This document shows, in pieces, positions 1 to 11,528 of a stretch of 64,000 nt of DNA. Each line of letters begins with the position of its first letter. The stretch's first letter is position 1. The stretch spans positions 49,951,501 through 50,015,500 of the forward strand of contig NC_068558.1 of assembly GCF_022201045.2 (NCBI RefSeq), in the 5' to 3' direction. Position numbers and translations under genes: made by a program. Source of the stretch: Citrus sinensis. Taxonomy: Eukaryota > Streptophyta > Magnoliopsida > Sapindales > Rutaceae. The notes under the pieces were generated by a model. That model was given only the letters and a program-made list of their open reading frames with translations. It was not told the origin of the DNA and did not search any database.

Positions 1-52
1 GTTTTTCGTCAAACTCGGATCTAAATAGAAATCCACTTCTAAACTTCTACCA

Positions 53-694
53 ATGGCGGTAGACTACACCAAAACGCAACGTATACTCCTCTTAATCGAC
101 CTGAATCCTCGCCTTCATCTCCAAGACCAAGAGCTATATATTATTACTATTTTAGCTGCAGTGAAATCCCTAATCTCTGCCGAGTTTTCTTCACAGAAAA
201 GGCTACTAGGCTTTGGTATTTTCTTAGATAGCAATAGTGATACACATAAGGGAATCCTCTACCCTTTCACAATTTTTTCGGCTCTCTTATCTATTATAGA
301 TGATGAGTCCTATACTCATAAAAATGAATTTGGTGGAGATAACTTGTCTCCATTTGTGAAGAAAATGGACAGTGACATTTGCAAATCCAATATGTCTGCT
401 GCAGTTGGGGATGTTAAAAGAAAAAAGAATAAAAAGGATATACATTTGTTCCAAGATCTCACATGGAATGATTTTTGTAAGGCAGCTTCTCAAAGCATTG
501 TGATAAAATTAAAAGAAGTTTACTTTGCCAGAGAATGCAATAGCTCAAAGAAATTGAAATTTTTGAAGTGTTGGATGAAACAGATTGAGAAATCTAGCTA
601 CTGTTCTCAAGATAACGGAAGTTGCAAAAGATTTGTTTTATTGCGAAATGTCAACAATGCCCACAATTACCCAAGCGGCAACCAAGCAGAGTAA
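53..694 (+). pseudogene. Intronless 213-codon ORF, unidentified; possible internally deleted Treslin-like retrocopy
   Basis: An ATG at 53 opens 213 codons with no intron signal. The N-terminus (TQRILLLIDLNP, then LHLQDQELYIITI) looks like the start of a large plant protein I associate, without certainty, with the Treslin/Sld3 replication-initiation family. Residues 139-178 (LTWNDFCKAA, then KLKEVYFARE and SSKKLKFLKCWMKQIEK) read like a domain from much further along such a protein. A lysine-rich stretch lies between them. The reading after about 620 may continue in another frame (to 878), which would fit a frameshifted relic. N- and C-terminal pieces brought together without introns suggest a deleted processed copy, but a young functional gene cannot be excluded. 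The window edge hides the promoter. Confidence 0.35.
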
Positions 695-1675
695 AAACGT
701 AAGGAGTTTTTTACAAACAAACAGATTTTCGTCATCTACTTGCAACAAATCCAAACTTCGGGGGAGGTTTTTAAAAATTATCCAAAGCAGACATCGTCAG
801 GTCTTAAGTGCTACAGATCCTTGCCACGTGTCCTGCTTTTTTCCCATCAACTTGATCTTACGGTCACTGTTTAGATAGCCGAGTGGACCCAAGTGAAGTA
901 GTGAACTACGTTTTCGGGTAAAAGGAAAAAGTGAAGTAGTGAACCACAATTGGTTGATTTGATAATTTCCACTCTCCACCGGTCATTTTTTTTTTCCTTT
1001 TTTAAAATCAAAAGAAAAATAATATTCATTTATCATTCAATGGATTTCAACTTCAGATTATGTTTATAGAGCAATCCAAAAAGTTAAAAGCTTTGAAAAT
1101 GAATCTCCATATTCATTCTTCAACTTGATGAATTGTTCATCAAGGCGAAGCCGTAAGCCATAGAATAAGCTGACATCCGCAGGATTTCCCCTCAGTTAAT
1201 CTTTGATAAATAATTAAAGCAATCTGAATAGACCATTGCAAAATGTTAAACTCAAACTCCCTTGTCCCTTGACATCTCCAATGCACCATATATGTATATA
1301 AAAGCTTGAGGATTTTTCTTACAATAGTCGAGAAAAAAAAAACTTTAAATTATGGCTTATAAGATTAATGGAGCTTATGATATGGGCTGTAAAAAGTCTG
1401 TTTAAACAATTAAATTATTTGAGGATTTAATTGGATGTATATTTGGGTATTTATGTAATTATAATTAAAAAGGAGAGTTTTATAAAAAAATTAGAGGGGG
1501 TGTCATAATACAAATCCCTAAAAATATATATCAGAAAAATAAATCTCACAAATGTTAAAAAAAAAAATTGAACTCTCTGTCTCCGGTTTAAATTTAAAGT
1601 CCAAAGGAAAAAATGCCAAACCATAAACAAAAGAGAATAAAGTTTAGTTTAGCTTGATATTTAAAAGAGGGAGAA
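695..1675. other. AT-rich intergenic DNA, no gene seen
   Basis: Short reading frames only, none with recognisable domains. A frame up to 878 may be the out-of-frame tail of the preceding relic. No RNA gene or terminal repeat was found. Confidence 0.5.
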
Positions 1676-1799
1676 TGCTACGGTACAGTATCCGTACCTT
1701 ACAGCACCTCACACAATGGCTATGGATCCCACTTAGGTCCACTTTTCATTTTACCGTGCAAGGATGGCCGTAAGGTACAGATACGGTAACTTAGTCACA
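1676..1799. mobile_element. Small inverted-repeat element (MITE-like), copy A
   Basis: The two ends are imperfect inverted repeats: the left end contains GTATCCGTACCTTAC and the right end, reverse-complemented, contains GTATCTGTACCTTAC, with similar flanking bases. The 124-bp span could fold into a hairpin with a loop of about 60 bases. No coding capacity and no clear target-site duplication. The size and structure suggest a MITE. Confidence 0.55.
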
Positions 1800-1830
1800 G
1801 CTTTAAAGGAGAATTAATATTCGTCTATGG

Positions 1831-1957
1831 TGCAGATTCTGTAAGTAACATCTCCCACCGTCCCACCATCCCATTTTCTATTGTTTAATTTCTCATTCCA
1901 CATGCAATCGCATCCAACGGCTGATGCTGCAGTCTGTAACTTACAGATTCTGTAAGC
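1831..1957. mobile_element. Small inverted-repeat element (MITE-like), copy B
   Basis: Only about 30 bp after copy A lies a second element of almost the same length. Its left end carries CAGATTCTGTAAGTAAC and its right end, reverse-complemented, CAGAATCTGTAAGTTAC. The arrangement resembles copy A but the terminal sequence differs, so the two are probably members of related families rather than a direct duplication. Confidence 0.5.
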
Positions 1958-2109
1958 TAGCAAAGTTCATTAATATATATTCCTGAATCTTCCTGCACCG
2001 AGTTGGAACATTTTACACCCATCCGTTGTCTCAGCAGCAAACATGACATCACTCAAGCGTTGAGAACTTGACATGCAGATCTTAAATAATGGACTTTTTG
2101 AATCCCCCA

Positions 2110-2123
2110 CCCCCCCCCCCCCC
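2110..2123. repeat. Poly-C tract followed by poly-A
   Basis: Fourteen consecutive C, preceded by five C and one A, and followed directly by a run of A. The complementary strand is a G-tract. Length may be unreliable in sequencing. Confidence 0.8.
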
Positions 2124-2279
2124 AAAAAAAAAGTTACAGATCTTAAATAATTGTCATCCACAACTTTTTTTCTATGATCTGATAATTACTCATGTGACCA
2201 ATCTTGCAGTTATTAGAGACTAATAATGGGCAGATAAAACATCTCACCTAATCCGTCTCAAATTTAGTTTTTTTTTTTT

Positions 2280-3004
2280 AAGGGTGTTTATGGATTAGAT
2301 TTAACAGATTGCATACCAATTCATATCCGATCTATAATTTTATAAATTATAAATTTTTAATCTAATTTAATTTATGAATTGATAAAATTTAATATAAATA
2401 TAATCTATATGTCTGTGGATCGGATGCGAATTTAACCCAATTTATATCTAATCTATCATTTTGTAGATTTGTTAGTGAGCTAAAAAATTTTAATTTTGTC
2501 ATATCCACGAACTAATTAAATAAAAAATTAATATAAAAATAATTTTCTTACCGATCAAATTTAAGATTAAATAAGATTTAAATAAATTAATTGTTTAAAT
2601 AAAGTTAAAAAATACATTCAAAATTTCAAAATATAACACACCAAACAAAATCTCATTTATTTAGATCAATACATGAAAATTAACTACTCATGAAGCTATA
2701 TTTGTTTATTTAATTATTTTTATTTTATATTATTATTGGATAAGATATAATATGGTGTTAATATAACTATATTCTAACTTATTTATTTATTAGTAAGTAC
2801 TAATGTATTATTTACAAGTTTATTATTATTTTTTTTTGCGAATTAGCAGATTTTTGTGGATTTATAGAAGTAAATATATATCCAATCCATCGACTGCGCA
2901 TTTTCAAATTTTCAATCCACTAATCTATGGATCGAATTTTTTACGGATCGTATTTCTGCAGATCAAATGGATTGAGCAAATCATATTAAATTATGAACAC
3001 CCTT
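2280..3004. mobile_element. Probable non-autonomous hAT-type element, about 725 bp
   Basis: The left end AAGGGTGTTTATGGATTAG is inverted at the right end (reverse complement AAGGGTGTTCATAAT). The interior is very AT-rich, has no transposase reading frame, and carries repeated GGATC/GATCC-like words near both ends, as hAT subterminal repeats do. The flanks are T-rich (eight T on the left, ATTTTTTC on the right), so an 8-bp duplication is plausible but not proven. Confidence 0.5.
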
Positions 3005-5489
3005 ATTTTTTCAATTTCATTTTTTTTTTAATTTTTAACCATCTCTAATCATATTCATACACTTATTTATTTTCTTATTATTTTAGTGCCTGTTAAATAC
3101 GAATCCAATCCAACACCAACCCATAACGATTATGTAGCTCTACGGTATACCAAAATATGCCCAAATTAATGGATGTAATAAATATTGAGTTCAACTGTAA
3201 AAAAAGGTAAATGAAAATGAATGAAATAATTTTTTTTTAATTACATGAGACTATTGGTCAAATTATAATTCAATACTAATATTTATAATTAGACAATTAT
3301 TATGACTAAATTTACAAATCTTATGTAATACTACACAAATTTTTTAAACCTTACCTTCACTCAAATTTTTATTTTTTTTTAAAAGAACCTAGAATACATT
3401 GCGAGGCTCAAACTCATGCGATCGCAATTATGAGTGTCGAGTTCTTTGTCCAAGTGGCGAATGAAGGGGATTAGCTTAACCTCATTTGACAGGTTAAGAA
3501 TTTAGTGAATAGACGTATCCCCCAAAAAAAAAAAAACCAAAACCATAGCTAATGACTGTAACATTAGTGTCAATCATGTCAGCTTTTGCTTTTTCCAGTA
3601 TTTCTGCTTACATTTGCATGGATGGAGCCAACGAGGTGCGAATCTTATTCCGTTGTCCCGCCAAAATGAAAAGAGGATGAATAGCCGGCCTATATTGCCA
3701 CGACGGTCTGCGAGGTCCACACAGAGGTCCCCATTCTTGCACTTGCATGCTTCAAAATTTTCACAGCCGTTCGGATCGAAATCTGAAATCTTACTGACCA
3801 TCAATGGGCAATTTAGTCGGGATCAGGCTAATGACAGGGACCGATTGGAAAGAAAGCTTTTCAAGGTTGTAATCAATGTGATTCAATCTTCAGGTCATTG
3901 TTTAAACTGCTTTCTTTTTGTACAAAAACGAGTGGGTCGGAATTATATGCGCAGTTGCGCACTATTTTATATATGTATGAACGTGTGTGTATGAGAAGTT
4001 TTCGATTCAAGAATTTAAAGTGTAAGAAAGTTTGAAAATTTTTTAAAATCAGTCTATATATATATTTGTGTGTGTTTTAACTTTATAAAAGTGAGAATGT
4101 TAGTAAAATAATAATAAAAAATTATAAATTTTAATATATTAAAAATTATATTTATTTATTTATTAATGTATTGAAATTTATATATTTGTTTATTTTTTAC
4201 TGCTATCCTCACTTTCCTCACTAAAGAATATATATATGTGTGTGTATATATATATATATATATAGAAAATATTAAAAGACAACATAAAAAAAGAAACCAA
4301 AAAGTTGAGTGCCATGGTGTTTGTTTTGAATTATTAAAAAATGGAAGCCTCTTTTTTTTTTTTTTCTTCACATGATAGTAGACACAAAATCATAGTCTTT
4401 TGATACTAAACAAATCAATGGATCAAATTAAATGTGTACTTTTATTTTATTAAAAACAAAATTAAAAATCAATAGGTCACACAACTTATTATTAAACATT
4501 TTCTTTTCTTTGTCTTACTTTCTCTCTATAATTAATATAATTAGAGTCTCTATCTTTCATCTACCTTAAGTACCTTAAATAACTCTCAGGTAAATAACTT
4601 TTGAATGAAGTACAAATATCAATATTAGCACACCAAAACATGCCCAAAATTGGATTTGTTCTAGCTTCCAATCTCTCTCAATTTTCTCTTTTTTTAATAC
4701 AAATTTTTGTGGAAACTAAAATGAAGAGATTCAATTAACAACATGATTTTTTTTTATTCTTTTCTTTTCGAAACGTATCCATATTTTATTTGTATGATTC
4801 CTCTCTTATCAATTTGGTCTGTATTCCAAGCAACCAAAATGTTATTAATATCAAAACGAAAGCAACAACATAACAAGATCGAGTATAGAAGACAATATTG
4901 GAAAAAGAAGACAGTAAAGCGTATTAAACATCACTCACCAATGGGATTTTAGTACAATGCTTGGTTGATAGTTCTTCTAACTATATATTATGACATTATT
5001 CATTTATTCATATGAGGAAATATATAATAATTTTTTACATTCAATCTTAGAGAGTAATGTTGTTTAATAATTCAAAACAAACAACGTGCTACTCAACTTT
5101 TTGGTTTCTTTAATTCTTTTATGTTTTATATCTGCTATTGATGCTTTTACTTTAGTAGAAAATATGGAGATTACGTATAAGATAGTTCTTCAACACTACT
5201 AATAAAGGATGCAAAGAATCAAAATCATATTAATTATAGAGACAAAATAGGAGGAGGAAAAAATATTTAATAATATGTTGTGGAGCCCATTATTTTTTTT
5301 TTAATAAAAATAAAAGTCAACATTTAATTAGATCTATTAATTTATTTGGCATTAAAAAGTTACGACACTGGGTATAATTTCCCATATTATTGTGTCAAAA
5401 AAATGACGGCCCATAAATCACATATTCACATGTTTTATCTTTTCAACGAATTAAAAATAATATGAGACGTATGCCAATTATATAATATA
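3005..5489. other. AT-rich intergenic DNA with a GC-richer island and a TA/TG microsatellite
   Basis: Mostly low-complexity AT-rich sequence. Positions 3590-3830 are clearly GC-richer. On the minus strand they read through a cysteine-containing peptide (GCENFEACKCKNGDLCVD), which I cannot assign. A mixed TA/TG dinucleotide repeat lies near 4230-4263. The stretch at 3385-3495 contains tRNA-promoter-like words on the minus strand and might be an eroded SINE. No supported gene. Confidence 0.4.
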
Positions 5490-5832
5490 TTACATCAGTG
5501 TTGGAGAATGTTCTAGTTTTAGTTCAACCAAAGAGAATGAGACACGTGTTAACTTTTTTCAACGAATTAAAAATAATTAGTTTGGCCCATGACAATTACA
5601 TACGGGAGCCCTCATGTTACATGATCATTTGCCATTACATAATACATTACATCAGTGTTGGAGAATGTTCTAGTTTTAGTTCAACCAAAGAGAATGAGAC
5701 ACGTGTTAACTTTTTTCAACGAATTAAAAATAATATGAGACACATGCCAATAATATAATATATTACATCAGTGTCGGAGAATGTTTTAGTTTTAGTTTTT
5801 AGTTGAACCAAAGAGAATGAGACACGTGTTAA
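5490..5832 (+). repeat. Three tandem copies of a G-box-bearing unit
   Basis: A unit of about 63-70 bp starting TTACATCAGTG and ending GAGACACGTGTTAA occurs at about 5490, 5647 and 5763. Most of the spacer (TTTTTTCAACGAATTAAAAATAA) is repeated too. The starts are 157 and 116 bp apart. Each unit carries the palindrome CACGTG (5543-5548, 5700-5705, 5823-5828). No gene begins nearby, so a regulatory role is unsupported; it may be an expanded transposon subterminal repeat. Confidence 0.8.
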
Positions 5833-5969
5833 ATGGGAAGGACGAACCACGGAGATGGAGTTATTTGGGGTCCGTTTAGGGCGACTATTGCACCCTCCGT
5901 ATACTCGGAGAATGCAGCGTAGTTGCCCCACCAGGCCCCAAACCGACTCTTTAGAGAATTAATGGGATC

Positions 5970-6314
5970 GTCACTTCGGCCTTGGTCGGAGTGGTGGGCT
6001 GCTGGCCTCACAAGCATTGTGAGGGTAATGGTTTAAGTCCCCACAAAAACATTTGTGGGGGCTAACGTGCTTATTTGTTTAATATTTCAAAAATTTCCTC
6101 TCCCTCGTGCAATACGAATGGAGTATGGACATCCCTCTTCTGTAAAGGATTATTTGTCTGGGCATGTACTTCACAAAATTCAATGTAATAATATAAGTCT
6201 CAATCATGTATTTCTGATTGTAAATATCAGTGTAATATATCTGTTATAATAGCAGTTGTAACTATCTGTGTAATGCAGTAATATGATGATTAATCAGTAT
6301 TCAAAAAAAAAAAA
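5970..6314 (+). mobile_element. tRNA-derived SINE, full length, with 15-bp target-site duplication
   Basis: A 15-bp direct repeat, AGAATTAATGGGATC, flanks the element (5955-5969 and 6315-6329). Inside are an A-box-like TGGTCGGAGTGG (5983-5994), a B-box-like GGTTTAAGTCC (6030-6040), an unrelated body, and a 3' poly-A tail. Internal Pol III promoter boxes, a poly-A tail and a long duplication together define a SINE. A second copy of the same family lies at 38660-39005 with almost equal length. The B box has drifted from GGTTCGAATCC, so this copy is probably inactive. Confidence 0.85.
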
Positions 6315-6329
6315 AGAATTAATGGGATC

Positions 6330-9300
6330 CACGAGATGGACGGAGTGGCGAAGGGAATAAGAGAAACAAACTAAAGGGACCACTAAAGCCGTTCGAAGAC
6401 ATCTTAGCAGCTCAAGAGGGAGAATAAAGTTATTGGATCAGCATATCTACATTTAAAAGATAAGATTGGATTGCATTAACTTTTAAGATTAAATCGGATT
6501 AAATTAGATTAAATTAAATTATATATATTACTAATTTAATTTAATAAAGTTAAATAACTGTTTAAATAATATAATATTTTTAAATTATATTGATAATTAT
6601 TGGTTTTAATATTTAATATTCAATACTACTATTAAGAGATAGTTGATTATTTTTATGTTTACTATTCAATACTAATAAATTAATAATACAATTAATGAAT
6701 ACAAATTTGATATTCTATATAAAATAAAATTATAGGCTAAAAAATTTATGAAATTAATTTCTATGTTTAATTTTTAATTAAAATATTAGGTTAAATGAAA
6801 AGTAAAAGAGTGATAAAGGGGACACAAATTCTTCATTTAATTTTATCCCACCCAAATCCATCTAAATATAAGGATTGATAAAATTCCAATTGTTTTGGAC
6901 TAAATTTTAGTCTACTCTATTAGTCCATGACAACCAAACATACTTTAGAATTAGACTATTTTGTTAATTCCAAAATCTAATTCAATCCCACAATTTATCC
7001 AAGCTCCCAAAACATAACCTAAATGAACAATGCTTTTTGTTTTAAAATTTTCCCTTAAAAATAAATATTTGAAATGATCGGACATTCACTTTAAGAAGAC
7101 TCACTGTATCATATCATGTAACAATGCATTTAAATAAAAAAAAAATTATACAAATTTGGATTCATTGATGATTGATTGGGTTGGCATTTTATCGTTTTAG
7201 TTGTAGGCCCTCTGTCATTTTCATAGGCTTGAGTAATAAGGGTGAGTACAGTGGCATTCATTTTTTTTTTTTTGTTTTTTGCAAGTAGAAAACAGTTAAA
7301 AAAAAAACACACACAAGTATGGTTTCATGATTTAAAAATGATATCAAAGTCAACAATATTTCATTGTATTAAAGAGGGCACGATGACGTGATATCTACGA
7401 TGCTAAACAGTTTTGTACGGGGCTGGGTTTACTTAACAATGAGTTGGGATACGCATGGGCTCATCGAAAGATTTCTGTAGGTTTGGGCTTGGGTTTGAAT
7501 AACAAAGCCTTCTTGCACGAGGTTTTGCATATCTTCCAATCACGGAAGAATTTCGGACTGGCACAGTGGCACTACTGCCACCCCTCTATTTTCCTTATAA
7601 AATCCCTCTTGTTTTGTATTTATAATCTTATTCTTTATATTAAAGGCAAGAATTTATCTAATTAAATTCACCCCCGGTTATTTTATTTGGTCATTTTCTC
7701 TATTACAACCACTATAAACTTACAAACACAAAAAAGCAGTCGAATGTAAAAGAGTAAGAATGTGATATAAATTAGGTTTTATCTCAATTTGTGTTTGCTG
7801 CACAGATAGTTTTGTAAAGTTTTAACAAATTACTATCTTTATGAGCAAATTAGGAGACAACTAGGCTTGTGCTTATTTTGTTTAAATAAATTAAAAATAC
7901 ATACGATTGAGTTAATTACATGTTTTTATTTGTTTTGAAGAAGGCAAGAACACCAAATATGCATTTGAAAAGGTTTGACAGTGAAACTGGATAAATAATC
8001 TTTTTAATTGAAAGGTTTATTGAGGAGGTTATTTTGGGAATTAAAAAGAATAGTAATGAAAAAGGGATTTGATAAAGATGGTGGAGATGCACCAATAGCC
8101 TTCCCACAATTTTGAGAACAACAACAATTTGCGTGGAGCTATCAGCGCCCTCAATTATTCTATAGTCCGTATTTACAATTTTAACCCTATAATATATCAC
8201 ATAAAAATAAACTCAATGTATCACTTCACTAACAAACTCTTTACACCTGCATGAGTTTCTTCTTATTACCAAATATTGGCACCTGGTGGCGATTTGAGTC
8301 CCTATTGAAAAAAAAAAAAAAAGCAAAGAAAAAAATATTTAATGTTTAGTTATTATTATTATTATTATTTTTTATCAAAGTCTCCAACAAACTATACCAA
8401 AACCCCCAATAAATTTACACTTAGAGTTGGACTTTGTGAATTAGAATATAATCTATAAATAATAATATTAAGGGTCCCTTTATAATGCTGTAATTTTTTT
8501 ACGGCATCAATAGTGTAAGAAATATGTATCCTATTCAGCGGTATACGTTATTCCATTAATAAAAAATTTTAATCATTTTAAGAATATTATAACTAGGTGA
8601 AAAGGTAATTTTAAATTTAATAATTGAAAAAAATAGAGATATGATAATACAATTTTATCTCTTTGAATTGATCTGAAATTAGATTATTGAGGACTGCCTC
8701 AGCTCCCATATGTGCTTGGAAATTGGATCGAAGAACATCTTCAAAGAAATTTTCAAGGCCAAAGTAATGGCGAAGGTAACTTCACAGGCATGTAGCTTTC
8801 AAAACTTAAAGAAGATGCTGTAAATCAATCTAAGTTGTATAAAATGAATTCACCATCTTCATCCCTCTCTCTGTGTCTCCTTTGTACCATCGTATTCATT
8901 CATTACTGAAATTTTTTGGTGCTTCAATTATTGATCAATCTCAAACTTGAACTTTCAAGTTAAAGATTTAACATTGTCAGATAAAATAACTAAACAAGTC
9001 ATATGTCCTTCCAACTAAAATACCTTCTGGAATATGTTTTAATAAATGTTTATTTCTTAGAACTATAAAATAATAAAAAAATTATTTTCAAATACCATTA
9101 ATTGGATTTTTTTCTCCAAATCAATAAACAATAAAATAGTTTCTCACTAGACGACAAGACCAAAAGCTTTAATGTTTTTTTTGTTCAAAACAAAAAAAAT
9201 TGGCAGGAGCAGACTCTCGTAACGGTAACACGTGTAACTCACATGCATAGTTGTCAAGCGTCAATCCCTTAAACCGGATTTTGACCGTGTCCTCGTCCTC

Positions 9301-9558
9301 TTTTAACAGAAGATCTCAACCACCTCCACCTTGGAAGATTCCTACCAAAACCCTTGTCTTCCATTTTTCAATGCGTGATTCCAAAACCCTAATTTCTCAA
9401 ATCAATCACTCTTACGCAACAACCGCGTCTATTATTTCTCCATTTACCGAAATTTTCTCAATTTCAAAACCGAATCGTCGAATCTCTCACTCTCCATGCT
9501 CCTAAACTCTAATTTAATTCAATAAATCTTCCGTCTGAAGAAGTTATAATTTCTCTTG
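6330..9558. other. AT-rich intergenic DNA and upstream region of the next gene
   Basis: No supported coding region. About 6440-7020 is an AT-rich stretch that looks transposon-derived but has no ends I can define. A short ATT trinucleotide run lies near 8350-8370. The last 300 bases are rich in CT and probably contain the promoter and 5' leader of the gene starting at 9559. Confidence 0.4.
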
Positions 9559-11528
9559 ATGGATCATCAAGACTCTCATGAACGTTCAAATTCATACCAT
9601 CTAATACCAAATTCATCGATAACGCACTCAGCGTGGCTCGAAATCAGGCTCTTTTATGTGCGGATCTCGCCTTGCGTGATTTCCAGCGTGCCCGATCACT
9701 TAACCCTCTGTCACGAGCGTCGCGAGATCGGCGTGTCTTTAGAAATCAACGGCTCACGCGTTCCCTCATCCGATACGACGTCGCTAACCCTGCGTCGCGA
9801 TCAGCTCAATAAGGAATCATCGGAGGTGACGTATGTGAGCACGGATAGCGTTCGCGTGACGGGGAGTATTGATTTTGAGGTTTTTGACAAGGACATGGTT
9901 TTGTGTGGGTCGTTGGAGAGGATGGAGTCCACGTGGAATAATGGGAGTGATTCGAGGACGGCGGGGTGGAGTATGGATTGTTATACGGCGATAGGGTCTG
10001 GTTCTTCAGCGTTTTTTCAACCGAAGCTTGGGGTTTCGGCTCCGGCTATTGAGGTTTATATTGCCGGTTGTTGTGGAGGTGTGCCGGTGATTTTGACAAA
10101 GACGATACAGGTGAGTCCAAGAAGGAAGGGGTACAGACACTGGATGCTGGACTCAATTCCAGAGGATGAGGAGGTTGAGAAGAATTTGAAGGGCGGTAAT
10201 GGGTTGGTTCGACAAAGGAAATTGCAGGTATATTGAGATTCGAGATTTTGATGTTGTTTCATTTTCTTGTGTTGAAATTTTTAATGGGATGCTTTTACAT
10301 TGCAAATGTTTGTATGGTGGAGAGATGAAAGTTAGGGATTCTGATTAGGATTTTGTATCAGCTTGACTATGTAGTTAACCTTGGCGATAACGATCAGTTT
10401 TCCAATCGTTACACAAAATTTGATGATTTCAAAAGTTGGAATAGGTTTGATGGCATATATATAAAAAAAAAAAAAAACTTATGGTGGCTTATGGCGACAC
10501 CAAATTAATTATAGTCTGCTTTGAACTTCTTGAGCCTCTGACTGATTTTATTAGTGTCTGTACTTTTACATGATGGCAATCTTTATGCAATGCAAATGAA
10601 TTTGATGTCTCCTTGTATATTGAATTCTTGGTTTGGTCTACGAGGTGAACTTGTTCTCTCTCCCACTATGTCTGTCCTCTATGTAGAGTATGTTCTATTG
10701 CATCAAAAAGTGGATGCATGAAACCAGTATGTTAATTTGTGTTCTTGTAATTGCAGAAAATGAAGCGAGATCTATAAACTTGTGAACTCAACACCTTTGA
10801 GAAACATGCACAATCCTTTATCGGCAAGCTTCTGCCATCCTCCCAAACTGGCCAGCTTGTCTGTTTAGTATTACTATTTTTTTCTGTCATTCTCTTGGTT
10901 TTAACTCGAATTGCATGAAACCCTCTTTGGAGATCTAAAAAAAGTTTACCATACATAGGACTCTGAAGGTTTTTTTCGTTGCCTTCTTCTTTTTTTATTT
11001 TTTATTATTTATTTATTTAATTATTTTGGCTGCATGGATGAATGCCAACTGTACGACGTGTTGATGTCACTGCTTAATTTTATTTTCAAGTATGGCTTTT
11101 GGCTTTAGATTACTGTTGCAGAATATATGTTTTTCATACATGTTTCTGTTATTTTCCTGTGTATTTTTTGAGATTTGTGGTATCTTTTGAATCTTTTAGC
11201 ATTTTTTTTTTAACTTAACATGTGCATGCAATTGCATTTTTAATCAATGTCTGTCTATTCCAGTAAAGGTTGTCTATTTATTTCTGGGGCTATGCAGATT
11301 ACAGAAGCGGAGTTCAATGATTACGAGTTGGATGGAAAAATTGGGGAGAAAATCTACTCCGAAGACATGTACTATGGTGAGGATGGCCAACTTTCATGGT
11401 TTAATGCTGGTGTTAGAGTTGGTGTTGGAATTGGCTTAGGGATGTGCCTCGGAGTTGGAATTGGTGTTGGTCTTCTAATGCGTTCATATCAAGCAGCTAC
11501 TGGGAGGTTTAGGAGGAGGTTTTCCTGA
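9559..11528 (+). CDS. At1g01500-type protein of unknown function with a glycine-rich hydrophobic C-terminus
   Basis: Two exons, 9559-10227 and 11298-11528, joined in phase 0, give 299 residues. The start is the ATG at 9559; the codon before it is TTG. The match is to plant proteins like Arabidopsis At1g01500, whose database label of erythronate-4-phosphate dehydrogenase family has no visible basis here. Residues 1-223 have a globular look with no motif I can name. The second exon gives an acidic linker, the conserved phrase GEDGQLSWFNAGVRVGVGIG, and a glycine-zipper hydrophobic segment (about 264-283), followed by a basic end (FRRRFS). This suggests a C-terminal membrane anchor or assembly helix, which is inference. 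ANGUSTIFOLIA follows on the same strand, as in Arabidopsis. Its function is unknown. Confidence 0.85.

Noticed and set aside
5983..6040. tRNA gene from A- and B-box matches
   Set aside because: No cloverleaf can be drawn. Poly-A tail and flanking duplication make this a SINE. The same applies at 38683-38737.
9556..9558. Start codon at 9556
   Set aside because: The triplet is TTG. The first ATG of the frame is at 9559.
9559..11528. Erythronate-4-phosphate dehydrogenase label for the At1g01500-type gene
   Set aside because: No nucleotide-binding loop or catalytic residues of that enzyme are visible. The label probably spread from the neighbouring AN family.
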